DNA of 52,096 nucleotides from Calothrix rhizosoleniae SC01 (GTDB lineage Bacteria; Cyanobacteriota; Cyanobacteriia; Cyanobacteriales; Nostocaceae): NCBI RefSeq assembly GCF_900185595.1, contig NZ_FYBH01000138.1, positions 1 to 52,096 of the forward strand, read 5' to 3'. Shown piece by piece: positions 1 to 8,402 of this stretch (position 1 is its first letter; each line of letters starts with the position of its first letter). The notes under the pieces were generated by a model. It saw only the letters and a program-made list of their open reading frames with translations, ran no database searches and was not told where the DNA came from. The position numbers and the translations under genes were made by a program.

Positions 1-26
1 TACTTATTTATGGATAAGTAATCAAC

Positions 27-66
27 AATTGTGCCGCGATGCATAAGCATTCTTTCACAAGAATTC
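27..66 (-). repeat. 40-bp dispersed repeat, copy 1
   Basis: The reverse complement of this stretch matches 4121-4160 at 36 of 40 positions, sharing the core TGCTTATGCAT followed by GCGGCACAATT. It lies just downstream of the radA stop codon. A small inverted repeat (TACTTAT/ATAAGTA, positions 1-20) is next to it at the window edge and could be part of a radA 3' hairpin. No function is known to me. Confidence 0.6.
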
Positions 67-105
67 ATTACTTCAAGCCCCTGACTTTAGACATCTATGC
101 TTTAC

Positions 106-1644
106 TTACAATTCATCATCCATATCTAAATCTTCATCTGTCAATGTTTGTTGGGGGATAGCAGCAATAATTGCATCAATTACTTTTGCTACTGGCAAAA
201 TTTCAATGTCCAATTCGGGAAATTTTTGCCCCTTGGGTACAATTGCTCGTTTAAATCCCAGTTTTGCCGCTTCTTTTAAACGTAATTCCATTTGGGATAC
301 AGAACGCACTTGCCCTCCCAATCCCACCTCTCCAATTAATACTGTACCTGGATCGACAATGCGATCGCGGAAACTGGCTACCACAGCGATGGCAACTCCC
401 AAATCTACTGCTGGTTCTTCTACATGTAATCCCCCGGCGGAAGCGACATAAGAATCCAACTTGGACATGGGTATACCCACCCGTTTTTCTAGTACTGCCA
501 AAATTTGCACCAAGCGACTGTAATCTACCCCGGTGGTGGAACGTCGAGGGGAAGTGTAGCTAGTAGGACTAACCAAAGCCTGTAACTCTACCACAATTGG
601 ACGAGTTCCTTCGCAGGCTACCACAATTGCTGTACCCGGTGCGGGTTCGTCACGATTACCTAAAAATAATTCACTGGGGTTGGGTACTTCCCGCAATCCA
701 TGTTCAACCATTTCAAAGATACCGATTTCGTGGGTAGCTCCAAAACGATTTTTTACAGTACGTAATAACCTATGGGAAGCGAAGCGATCACCTTCAAAAT
801 ATAACACCGTATCAACTAAGTGTTCCAAAACCTTAGGCCCTGCGATCGCTCCTTCTTTGGTAACATGTCCAACAATTAACATGGTAATATTTTCATGTTT
901 TGCTATTTTCATTAAAGCAGCAGTACATTCCCTGACCTGAGCCACAGAGCCAGGGGCAGATGTAAGATTAGGGAAGAAAATTGTTTGAATACTATCAATA
1001 ACTGTCAAGTTTGGTCGTAGAGATTCCATTTCCTTTAAAATCTCTTCTAAATTTGTTTCTGGTAGGACATATAGAGCTGTCAAATTGATATCTACGGGTT
1101 CTGATTGTGTTAATGGATCAGCATTTTTTGATACTTGCTTACCATCTGTATCATTGCTTTCCTCATTAGTTAATTTTGTTACCCCTAAACGGGATGCCCT
1201 TAATTTGATCTGTTGCCCAGATTCTTCCCCAGAAACATAAAGAATACGATAGTTTTGTGCTAGTTGATTTGATACTTGTAGTAATAAAGTAGATTTACCA
1301 ATACCAGGATCACCACCAATTAATACCATAGAGCCAGGAACTACCCCACCTCCCAATACCCGATCCAATTCTCCATACCCAGAATTCCAACGCACTAATT
1401 GGCGATCGCTAATTTGATCAAATCGCACAGCCGCTCTAGGTTTAGCTGGTTTCTGATGAGATTTGCCATGTCCCGGTTTTGACTGCCAACCACTTACCAT
1501 ACCACTGGGCAAATCCGCGGCAGAGTGGATAGCAACTTGCTCTTCTAAGGAATTGTAAGTACCGCATGATGGGCATTTCCCAAACCATTGAGATGATTCT
1601 GCACCACATTCATTACAAACGTAATATGTTTTTGGCTTTGCCAT
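106..1644 (-). CDS. radA: DNA repair protein RadA
   Basis: RadA (Sms) is a cytoplasmic RecA-like ATPase that processes recombination intermediates and aids branch migration. Seen in the 512-residue product: an N-terminal C4 zinc finger (Cys10, Cys13, Cys24, Cys27), Walker A GGDPGIGKSTLL at about 110-121, the RadA-specific KNRFG motif at 298-302, and a C-terminal Lon-protease-like domain. It is longer than the usual 450-460 residues because of a polar insert at about 155-185, between the Walker A and B regions, and a Lys/Pro-rich linker after the zinc finger. It starts at ATG and is divergent from rpaB with about 170 bp between them. The identification is secure. Confidence 0.97.
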   Translation of the reverse strand: MAKPKTYYVCNECGAESSQWFGKCPSCGTYNSLEEQVAIHSAADLPSGMVSGWQSKPGHGKSHQKPAKPRAAVRFDQISDRQLVRWNSGYGELDRVLGGGVVPGSMVLIGGDPGIGKSTLLLQVSNQLAQNYRILYVSGEESGQQIKLRASRLGVTKLTNEESNDTDGKQVSKNADPLTQSEPVDINLTALYVLPETNLEEILKEMESLRPNLTVIDSIQTIFFPNLTSAPGSVAQVRECTAALMKIAKHENITMLIVGHVTKEGAIAGPKVLEHLVDTVLYFEGDRFASHRLLRTVKNRFGATHEIGIFEMVEHGLREVPNPSELFLGNRDEPAPGTAIVVACEGTRPIVVELQALVSPTSYTSPRRSTTGVDYSRLVQILAVLEKRVGIPMSKLDSYVASAGGLHVEEPAVDLGVAIAVVASFRDRIVDPGTVLIGEVGLGGQVRSVSQMELRLKEAAKLGFKRAIVPKGQKFPELDIEILPVAKVIDAIIAAIPQQTLTDEDLDMDDEL

Positions 1645-1814
1645 TCTTAAATCTTATTAAATATTCTTAATTTTTACTTAATTTTTGCAGTCAGCAAAAG
1701 TCTAACAATAGTAATAGTTGTGGCGTTTTCTCAATGTATTAATGGAATGATATCTTAATATTATGATATTAAAAATTTATCATGAAAAACTTTAGTTAAG
1801 GAGCATTGAGAAAT

Positions 1815-2543
1815 TTGGAAAGTCATAAGGAAAAAATTCTGGTGGTAGATGATGAAGCCAGTATCCGCCGTATTTTAGAAACACGGCTGTCCATGATTGG
1901 TTATGATGTAGTTACCGCAGGGGATGGCGAAGAAGCTTTGGATACATTCCACAGCACTGAACCCGATCTAGTAGTTTTGGACGTGATGATGCCAAAACTA
2001 GATGGTTACGGAGTTTGTCAAGAATTACGTAAGGAATCAGATGTCCCCATTATTATGCTTACCGCTTTGGGTGATGTTGCTGATCGGATTACAGGTTTAG
2101 AATTGGGTGCTGATGACTATGTAGTCAAGCCATTTTCTCCCAAGGAACTAGAGGCTCGCATTCGTTCTGTGTTAAGACGAGTGGATAAAATTGGAGCTTC
2201 TGGCATTCCCAGTTCCGGTGTTATTCATATTGCTAATATCAAAATTGATACCAATAAGCGTCAAGTTTATAAAGGTGATGAGCGCATTCGCTTAACTGGT
2301 ATGGAATTCAGTTTACTAGAATTGCTAGTCAGCAGATCGGGAGAAGCTTTTTCTCGTTCAGAAATTTTACAGGAGGTATGGGGATATACTCCAGAACGCC
2401 ACGTAGATACACGGGTAGTCGATGTGCATATATCCCGTCTACGAGCAAAGTTAGAAGATGATCCTAGTAATCCAGAACTTATTCTCACGGCAAGAGGTAC
2501 AGGCTATCTGTTTCAAAGAATTATTGAACCAGGAGAAGAATGA
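1815..2543 (+). CDS. rpaB: Response regulator RpaB (Ycf27 family)
   Basis: OmpR-class response regulator of 242 residues. It has a receiver domain with phospho-acceptor Asp56 (VVLDVMMPKLDG) and a C-terminal winged helix (about 135-235). In cyanobacteria RpaB, paired with Hik33/NblS, controls high-light genes through HLR1 sites; this is family knowledge. No ATG is available near the N terminus. An upstream in-frame TTG at 1806 would leave only 2 nt after AAGGAG (1798-1803). TTG at 1815 leaves 11 nt and gives the family-typical N terminus MESHKEKILVVDDE, so I chose 1815. The 3' end runs directly into a tgaaagag octamer array. Confidence 0.95.
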   Translation: MESHKEKILVVDDEASIRRILETRLSMIGYDVVTAGDGEEALDTFHSTEPDLVVLDVMMPKLDGYGVCQELRKESDVPIIMLTALGDVADRITGLELGADDYVVKPFSPKELEARIRSVLRRVDKIGASGIPSSGVIHIANIKIDTNKRQVYKGDERIRLTGMEFSLLELLVSRSGEAFSRSEILQEVWGYTPERHVDTRVVDVHISRLRAKLEDDPSNPELILTARGTGYLFQRIIEPGEE

Positions 2544-2564
2544 AAGAGTGAAAGAGTGAAAGAG
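2541..2564. repeat. Tandem octamer (tgaaagag)x3 at the rpaB 3' end
   Basis: Three exact copies of TGAAAGAG begin at the rpaB stop codon, with the first TGA being the stop itself. A second short array, ATAACTC repeated three times at about 2684-2706, lies just before the next gene. Such short tandem repeats are common in heterocystous cyanobacteria. Confidence 0.7.
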
Positions 2565-2719
2565 CATATTTGGCAGAAAAAACTACAGAGTAGGAGTTTA
2601 GACACGAGAGGGAAACTTCTCCATCCCATGAAGTGAAGAATGGGGAGTTAAACTCAACTATCTATTCATAAACCTGTAACCCATAACTCATAACTCATAA
2701 CTCATATCTTTTGTAAAAT

Positions 2720-3361
2720 ATGGCTCAACCAGATCCCAATCAAGTTCTACGTCGTTTGCCTCTGGTGGTTGGTGGCTTAGGTGCTTTTCTTTTGCTAGTT
2801 AACCGCTTGTTTACGCCAGAAATCACCAATTCTCAAGCTCGAGGGGATGTGTTGGGTGTGGTGTTAAGTGCAGTATTAATATTGACAGGCTTAATTTGGC
2901 AACAGGTGCAACCAAGAACTCCTGATAGCGTAGAACTAATTGGGGAGGAAGGTTTTGATATGCTCCCAGATTTACCGCAGGCAGTGAAAACAGAATTAGC
3001 TTGGGCATCCCATTTGCTACTGACAAATACAGTGACGCGATCGCTATTGGTAATAGTTCAAGATAAAATTTTGTTGCGTCGTGGAATTCTGGGAGCTAAA
3101 TCTGAGGTTAAACCAGGAACAATCTTAAAAAGAGTCCTAGAAACTCAAAAGCCAGTTTATTTAGTAGATTTAAAAGTTTATCCCGGCAAAGTCGAATTTG
3201 ATTATTTGCCAGAGAATGTACAAGGAGTTATTTGTCAACCAATTGGGAAGATAGGTATATTGATTTTAGGGGCAAATGCTCCCCGCAGTTACACCAAGCA
3301 AGATGAAAGATGGATTGCGGGGATTGCTGATAAATTAGCTGTTACTCTTAGTGTCAGTTAG
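2720..3361 (+). CDS. Cofactor assembly of complex C subunit B (CCB2/CCB4-like)
   Basis: A 213-residue protein with two predicted N-terminal membrane segments (about 13-31 and 43-61) followed by a soluble GAF-like alpha/beta domain. The pattern and sequence (RRLPLVVGGLGAFLLLVNRLF, then a long cytosolic or stromal-type domain) match the cyanobacterial CCB2/CCB4 family. That family attaches the covalent heme c' of cytochrome b6 in the b6f complex. The assignment rests on overall recognition rather than on catalytic residues, since none are known for this family. ATG start. It follows rpaB after 176 bp of repeat-rich sequence, so co-transcription is uncertain. Confidence 0.8.
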   Translation: MAQPDPNQVLRRLPLVVGGLGAFLLLVNRLFTPEITNSQARGDVLGVVLSAVLILTGLIWQQVQPRTPDSVELIGEEGFDMLPDLPQAVKTELAWASHLLLTNTVTRSLLVIVQDKILLRRGILGAKSEVKPGTILKRVLETQKPVYLVDLKVYPGKVEFDYLPENVQGVICQPIGKIGILILGANAPRSYTKQDERWIAGIADKLAVTLSVS

Positions 3362-3457
3362 TTGTGAGCATTTTTGAGTGGTTAAAATATTTCTCTGGTG
3401 GAGCAAAAAGGTATCAAGCATTTTTTATAGTTAGAAAAGTTGATAACTACAAAATAT

Positions 3458-3976
3458 ATGCAAATTATCTATGGGCTACTTGTTGCTTTAATGATTGTAG
3501 GTATCATCGGTTCTGTGATTCCTGCACTTCCTGGTGCCAGTTTAATTTTAATTGCCATTATTATTTGGGGATTTGTTCAGGGTTCTTGGGCGACAATTAG
3601 CATTCCCTTGATTGTCACATTGATAGTATTACTGTTGAGTATAGGAGTTGATTTTTTAGCTGGTTACTTAGGTGCGAAAAAAGCAGGTGCTAGCAAGTGG
3701 GGACAAATTGGTGCTTTTGTCGGCTTATTCCTAGGGTTTTTCGGATTTTTGCCGGCTTTACCTTTTGGTGGTCCCCTGTTAGGAATATTGCTAGGACCAT
3801 TGTTAGGAGCAATAATTGCTGAATATATTTACCGCCGCCAACTGAAGGTAGCATTTAAGGCTGGTATTGGTATTCTTGTTGGTACCGTAGTTGGCAATAT
3901 TATTCAAGGATTATTAGCGATCGCTGCGGTGATTGTATTTTTGGTCACTACATGGTCACAAGTATTTGCGAGCTAA
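3458..3976 (+). CDS. DUF456 domain-containing membrane protein
   Basis: A very hydrophobic 172-residue protein of about four to five membrane segments. It is rich in Gly and shows the repeated GALLG and PALPFGGPLLGILLGPLLGA patterns typical of DUF456 (YkaA-like) proteins. The function is unknown. A TTG at 3440 would add six residues (MITTKY), but ATG at 3458 is the more ordinary start and is used here. It lies 96 bp after the CCB gene on the same strand and may be co-transcribed with it. Confidence 0.85.
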   Translation: MQIIYGLLVALMIVGIIGSVIPALPGASLILIAIIIWGFVQGSWATISIPLIVTLIVLLLSIGVDFLAGYLGAKKAGASKWGQIGAFVGLFLGFFGFLPALPFGGPLLGILLGPLLGAIIAEYIYRRQLKVAFKAGIGILVGTVVGNIIQGLLAIAAVIVFLVTTWSQVFAS

Positions 3977-4120
3977 ATTGAAAATGAGGAGTCGGGAGTC
4001 GGTCAGTCAGAGGCATGCAGGGAAGCAGGGAGCTCTTAGCAGGGGAGAAACCCCGTACATGAATGTAGAGAGTAGCGCGCAGAAAGGGGGTCTTCCCCAT
4101 GAGCGACTGCATCAAAAAAG
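3977..4120. repeat. Cluster of small hairpin repeats downstream of DUF456 gene
   Basis: Between the DUF456 stop and 4120 there is a mosaic of short G-rich direct repeats (gagtcgggagtcgg, gcagggaagcaggg) and small hairpins (GGGGAGAAACCCC, CTACATTCATGTAC-like on the minus strand, GGGGTCTTCCCC). It is denser in GC than its AT-rich surroundings. It resembles the small dispersed repeat modules of Nostoc genomes. I see no gene in it. Confidence 0.55.
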
Positions 4121-4160
4121 GAATTATTGAGAAAGATTGCTTATGCATGGCGGCACAATT
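4121..4160 (+). repeat. 40-bp dispersed repeat, copy 2
   Basis: It matches the reverse complement of 27-66 at 36 of 40 positions. It ends the repeat cluster that follows the DUF456 gene. Confidence 0.6.
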
Positions 4161-4675
4161 ATCTACTAATTTTTCCACAAATAAATTTGAGGGCTTGTAT
4201 CCTTTTCTTTTTCGGTCAGAGATGATTTTTATTGGCATTGCTGAATTGGAATATGAAATTTAAAATCAAGCCTCTCAAACTCTTGTTCTCTAGATCTCTG
4301 CGCCTCTGCGTTAAACAAATTCATATCTTTATTCAGCAACGCCCAAATAATTATTAAAAATTAAATGGGTAATAAATTAAGACTTTGGAATTCCTATCTC
4401 GCTACACAAATTCGATAAAAACAGCTTTTTAATATTTCTATCTAAATCTGTGTAGCTCAGTCAATTTTAAACGTTATCTTCATCATGTTTATCAATTTAA
4501 CTTAAAGCAGTATAGGTATAAAAAATATCCTTGACTTTAACAGCGTGAGAGTATAATTCCTTTTTATATAAGTTTTTAAGCCCAATCATGCTCATATTTA
4601 AATGTATTAAATAATTGTTTATTTAAATAAGTACGTAATTCGATTTTTAATTTTTAGTAAAAAAATAGTTTAATT
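4161..4675. other. AT-rich spacer without a recognisable gene
   Basis: The only familiar element is the CTCTGCGCCTCTGCGTTAAA sequence around 4298-4317, a phrase often seen in cyanobacterial spacers. No open frame, RNA gene or promoter could be supported. The stretch after about 4350 is very AT-rich and leads into the inverted repeats before the protease gene. Confidence 0.5.
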
Positions 4676-4707
4676 ACCGTAAATTATCAATTCCATAAAT
4701 TTACGGT
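4676..4707. promoter_or_regulatory. Perfect inverted repeat IR1 upstream of protease gene
   Basis: ACCGTAAATT (4676-4685) and AATTTACGGT (4698-4707) are exact reverse complements around a 12-nt loop, followed by TTTC. It may be an operator or, as RNA, a hairpin in the 5' leader. The function is inferred only from position. Confidence 0.5.
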
Positions 4708-4727
4708 TTCAATAAATATATGCCATC

Positions 4728-4759
4728 ATTGAGAATAATGATTATAGATTATTCTCAAT
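4728..4759. promoter_or_regulatory. Perfect inverted repeat IR2 directly before protease start
   Basis: ATTGAGAATAAT (4728-4739) and ATTATTCTCAAT (4748-4759) are exact 12-bp arms around the 8-nt loop gattatag. The repeat ends 7 nt before the ATG at 4767, so as RNA it would cover the ribosome-binding region. The GAGAATAATGATTA core is also reminiscent of Fur-family operators, but the match is not good enough to assign. Confidence 0.55.
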
Positions 4760-4766
4760 ATTAAAA

Positions 4767-5870
4767 ATGAATTTTTTCAAGCATTTATTAATAGTTATAA
4801 CAGCTACTCTGCCTATCCTAATAGATAGTCATAAGGTAGCCAAAGCCGTAACCTTTAACTTTGAATTTGCGGATGGAATCTCACAAACTTATCAAGATGC
4901 TGTTAAACAAGCGGGTGATCTTTGGGCTGCTCATCTTGAGGATGATGTCACCATCAATATTTATATCAGCTTTGGAGAATTAAATGATGGCATTGTTGCT
5001 GCAGTACGTCCTAGTATGGTACGGGCAAACTATACAGATGTCCTAAGTCAATTTGATTTGGATCAAACATCAGCAGATGATGCCACAGCATTCAATTATT
5101 TACCAACTATCCAAGCAAATAATGGGGGAATCAAGCGGCTGATTAATAAGACGGGTACTAAATATCGCTCTCACAAAGATAAAAGTGTGTCTAATCTCTG
5201 GCTTACCCGTGCCAATGCCAAGTCCCTAGGCATTATTGAAGGTAACAACATAACCACCGATGCCGAAATTCGGCTGAATAATAGTAACTCTGTCCAATGG
5301 GATTTTGATGCCAGTGATGGTATTGAATCAGATCATTACGATTTAGTCGGCACTGTGGCACATGAGCTAGGACATGCGATGGGATTTATCAGTGGTGTTG
5401 ATATGTTGGATTTTAACTTTCAAAGGCAGCAATTTTACCCAGATCAAGAGTACGACTATATCACTACTATGGATCTGTTCCGCCACTCAGATAGAACAAA
5501 AGGTAAAGGCAAGATCGATTTCAGGCTTAACAAGAAGGAAAAATATTTTTCTATTGATGGAGGTACTAATAAAATTGCCGAATTTTCCAATGGTTTGTCC
5601 ACACGTGGCTCCTCGGGTGGCTACCAAGCAAGCCATTGGAAATTTGGCTTGAATGGCGTGATGCAACCAAGCATTGATCCTGGTGAGATTAATTCTATCC
5701 TACCTATCGATCTCCAATTGATGGACGCAATTGGTTGGGACTTGAACTCAGACAGCGAGATTAATTACCTGGAATCATCGGTTGATTACATCATTAGTGA
5801 AGACAACTTGCATCTTCCCATGACTCGAAGTTTACCAGGACATCATAGTAGCGGTTTCAGCTTTTGGTAA
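4767..5870 (+). CDS. Secreted zinc metalloprotease (HExxH), NF038122-like
   Basis: A 367-residue protein with a signal peptide (hydrophobic residues 7-20, probable cleavage after KAVA-like AKA around 25-27) and the zinc-binding motif HELGH at 199-203, followed by AMGFISGVD. Position 11 of the motif is Ser rather than the His or Asp of classical metzincins, so the third ligand must lie elsewhere. A Met-turn-like GVMQPS follows at about 300, and the LQLMDAIGWDL block resembles secreted cyanobacterial NF038122/PEP-CTERM-associated proteases. No PEP-CTERM anchor is seen. The protein ends in SSGFSFW. The gene is isolated behind two perfect inverted repeats. The substrate is unknown. Confidence 0.8.
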   Translation: MNFFKHLLIVITATLPILIDSHKVAKAVTFNFEFADGISQTYQDAVKQAGDLWAAHLEDDVTINIYISFGELNDGIVAAVRPSMVRANYTDVLSQFDLDQTSADDATAFNYLPTIQANNGGIKRLINKTGTKYRSHKDKSVSNLWLTRANAKSLGIIEGNNITTDAEIRLNNSNSVQWDFDASDGIESDHYDLVGTVAHELGHAMGFISGVDMLDFNFQRQQFYPDQEYDYITTMDLFRHSDRTKGKGKIDFRLNKKEKYFSIDGGTNKIAEFSNGLSTRGSSGGYQASHWKFGLNGVMQPSIDPGEINSILPIDLQLMDAIGWDLNSDSEINYLESSVDYIISEDNLHLPMTRSLPGHHSSGFSFW

Positions 5871-5966
5871 CAGGGTTCAGTATCTCCTTCTGGTAAAGAA
5901 AGAGCTAATATGATTTAATTTCTGAATAAAATTCTGTTTCTGTATCATTTGTGTAGCTGATTCGAT

Positions 5967-6716
5967 TTAAAGTCGACTATTTTTTGGAGAAATCATGAAA
6001 TATTTTAACCAACCAAGAATACTTACCATACTTATAAAGATAATCGCCATACCTAAAATGGAATTTTTTACTTGCCAATTTTCACCAGTTTGATTTGATA
6101 ATACAACCTCTACCATAATTGGCGGTAATAAGATGAAACCTGGCATAATAAATAAAATATAGTATGTAACTTTAGGACGGACAATACTTGTAATTAACGC
6201 TAGAATTATTCCCAAAGGTATAAAAGTTAAAATATAATATAATCCATTATAAATGGTTTGATAGGATCTATTTAAATAGATATCCCAAGGATTACTAATA
6301 GCAGCTAAACAGTTGAAAAGAGCAAATCCAGGATTTAAATTAAATGTATATCCATTACTAAGACTGTCGATATAAAATTTCAGAATCGAGCCATTATAAG
6401 TAATGATCAGGTGATGGCTTTTATTATTATTTAATACATCTGGGATAACCATTTGTGGGTTAGTGCCATTATTTCCCATAATTGGTGTTCGCAATCTTAA
6501 TACTAGATCTGACCCATCCTGTCCTAAAGTCAAATTACGCTGATCATGGTCTTTCGAGATTGAAATAATCCTAGCTGGTCCAGTTTGAGATATTTGTGCT
6601 GTAGCAAATGTAGTAAGTAAGTCGGCACAATAAAACCAAACTATGTGAAGAATAGTAAATAAGCCTAAAACCCTTGTTCCCCCTGCTCCCTGCTCCCTGC
6701 CCCCTGCCTTATCCAA
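5967..6716 (-). CDS. C-terminal part of a disrupted VanZ-LamG protein
   Basis: This open frame encodes the second half of a LamG/concanavalin-like fold (GPARIISISKDHDQRNLTLGQ onward) and then four membrane segments. It is in the same frame as the upstream ORF 6738-7694 and is separated from it only by a TAG at 6738-6740. Its first 35-40 residues (MDKAGGREQGAGG...) are encoded by an inserted 135-bp repeat, not by family sequence. The apparent TTG start at 6716 lies inside that repeat. The two ORFs are best read as one gene broken by the insertion. Whether this half is translated alone is unknown. Confidence 0.6.
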   Translation of the reverse strand: MDKAGGREQGAGGTRVLGLFTILHIVWFYCADLLTTFATAQISQTGPARIISISKDHDQRNLTLGQDGSDLVLRLRTPIMGNNGTNPQMVIPDVLNNNKSHHLIITYNGSILKFYIDSLSNGYTFNLNPGFALFNCLAAISNPWDIYLNRSYQTIYNGLYYILTFIPLGIILALITSIVRPKVTYYILFIMPGFILLPPIMVEVVLSNQTGENWQVKNSILGMAIIFISMVSILGWLKYFMISPKNSRL

Positions 6717-6746
6717 ACGATAATTTTTTACGCCAACCTACTTACT
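6612..6746. mobile_element. 135-bp MITE-like element inside the VanZ-LamG gene
   Basis: The ends are imperfect terminal inverted repeats: AGTAAGTAAGTCGGC at 6612-6626 and GCCAACCTACTTACT at 6732-6746 (13 of 15 pair). The interior carries a G-rich heptamer array on the minus strand (gcagggggcagggagcaggg, 6676-6708). The length, 45 codons, keeps the host frame, but the right terminal repeat supplies an in-frame TAG. No target duplication was recognised. Confidence 0.65.
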
Positions 6747-7694
6747 CAGAGTAAATTGCGAACTACGGCGAATTTTGTCTGTAATTGAACTGACTGAAAA
6801 TGAAGTTTTTAGCCAGTTACGGGAATCAATAAAAGCACCTGTGGTCTCTTCAGTTTTACCAGATTCTCCTTGCCAAGATAGAGTCGGTGAATTTCCAGTT
6901 TTATCACTAAAGTTATCCTTACCTATAAATTTATAAGCAGCTATTAAAGCAGTATCATTATCTGACAGTAACTTGTTTTGCGAAAAGGCATTTTCCACTT
7001 CTATCGGAGAGATACTTCGATCTGCGATCACTAATTCATAAATATTACCTCGCCAAGGTCTATCTCCTGTTCCTTCATTCCCAATATGTAAAAAAAGCCG
7101 ATTATCCCAATTACTCAAACTGGTAATAATTGGTAAATTAGCAGCGATTATTAAACAAAAAATTGTGTATGTAATTCCTGCTAAAATTGTTGTTTTTATA
7201 GATAGTGAATTACGAATTTTTTCTAGGAAGAGCCAAATAGAATTAATGATTTTATATTTCCAAATATGGAAACATAAAAATCCTAATAATCCACCTATAC
7301 TGTTGTTAACGATATCAGCTATTGTCGTTGATCTAGAAGGTAACAATATTTGGAGGAATTCTACTGTAAAAGATAAACCAGAACTGGCTATAAAAATAAT
7401 TAATATTAACTCAATAATATTTTTTCTATATTTGTTAATTACGTTACTTAAACCAAATCCAAAAGGGATAAATAGTAAGACATTATTTACAGAATCAGTT
7501 AAATCAGTTTTATGGCGGAATGCATAACTAATATTGGTAATTTCAGGAATGAGTTTTTGGGAAAAATTAAAAGGGAATAAGGTCGCAAATAATATAACCG
7601 CAGTACTCAAAATAACTATTATCGGAGATAATTTGTCAAATAAATCGTACAAATAAGAGATTGAGAGTTGATGGTTTTTTACTATCTTTTTCAT
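6738..7694 (-). CDS. N-terminal part of a disrupted VanZ family protein with LamG domain
   Basis: The 318-residue frame begins with a VanZ-like membrane module: about four to five segments, with FATLFPFNF, NVLLFIPFGFGL and EFLQILLPSRSTTIADIVNNSIGGLLG, the last being the family hallmark. It continues into the start of a LamG-like domain (RLFLHIGNEGTGDRPWRGNIYELVIADRSI is the usual core of this fusion; positions about 205-230). It stops at RSSQFTLSK where an inserted repeat supplies TAG. The remaining LamG and membrane sequence continues in frame at 5967-6716. ATG at 7694 is preferred to the TTG at 7712. VanZ proteins give low-level teicoplanin resistance in enterococci, but the role here is unknown. 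Confidence 0.75.
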   Translation of the reverse strand: MKKIVKNHQLSISYLYDLFDKLSPIIVILSTAVILFATLFPFNFSQKLIPEITNISYAFRHKTDLTDSVNNVLLFIPFGFGLSNVINKYRKNIIELILIIFIASSGLSFTVEFLQILLPSRSTTIADIVNNSIGGLLGFLCFHIWKYKIINSIWLFLEKIRNSLSIKTTILAGITYTIFCLIIAANLPIITSLSNWDNRLFLHIGNEGTGDRPWRGNIYELVIADRSISPIEVENAFSQNKLLSDNDTALIAAYKFIGKDNFSDKTGNSPTLSWQGESGKTEETTGAFIDSRNWLKTSFSVSSITDKIRRSSQFTLSK

Positions 7695-7712
7695 AAAAAA
7701 TATATATAACAA

Positions 7713-8402
7713 TAATTATTTCTCTAGCCTATAATAACTAATTATTTTTTATTTGAAATCTATCATTATGAAGATAAGCTATAAGTTTATTTTATAACAC
7801 ATCATTTTTTTGATCATTGAGAATTAAACATAAATATTATAATTAGGATCTAAATATTGAAATAATTATCACTTTATTAAAAATGATAATCGTGACAATA
7901 TTTTGTAATGTTTTACACAATAAAACATTACGTCTGGTCTGAATTAAAAACGTTTTTTTATTGCGAAGGTTTTGATACTTTCCAAAAACCTTAATTTTTG
8001 GATTACTAAGGCGATTACAATAGTTTCAGCGATCAATTCACACTAAGTATACATTTCAAAATTGTGCGACTTCATCATTTCTTCATCAAATCTTAACCAG
8101 ATTCATAAAAAGTTGCGATCGCCATTTATTTTAAAATTGAATTACCGAACATGGGGATTTATTTTGATTGCCAATACGATATACCTATTGCACAATTAAG
8201 AATGTGATTCCAAGCACAACCTGATTGAGGTGATTAATCTCTAGGAAATTTTTCATTTGTCTGCTGTTCTTGAGGAATTAAGATAATATGTTCAGTATTT
8301 ATGCTGCAAGTCTAATATTTAGATTTAGATAATTTCCATAATTCACGGATTAGGGATGATAATCCTTGCTATATAATACTGAACAAGGCTGATAGTGAGG
8401 AT
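7713..8402. other. AT-rich divergent spacer with one perfect inverted repeat
   Basis: This 690-bp region separates the VanZ gene from the membrane protein at 8403. Its only clear structure is GTAATGTTTT (7905-7914) with AAAACATTAC (7922-7931), exact arms around acacaat. This could be an operator or a bidirectional hairpin. No ORF or RNA gene was recognised. Confidence 0.5.
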
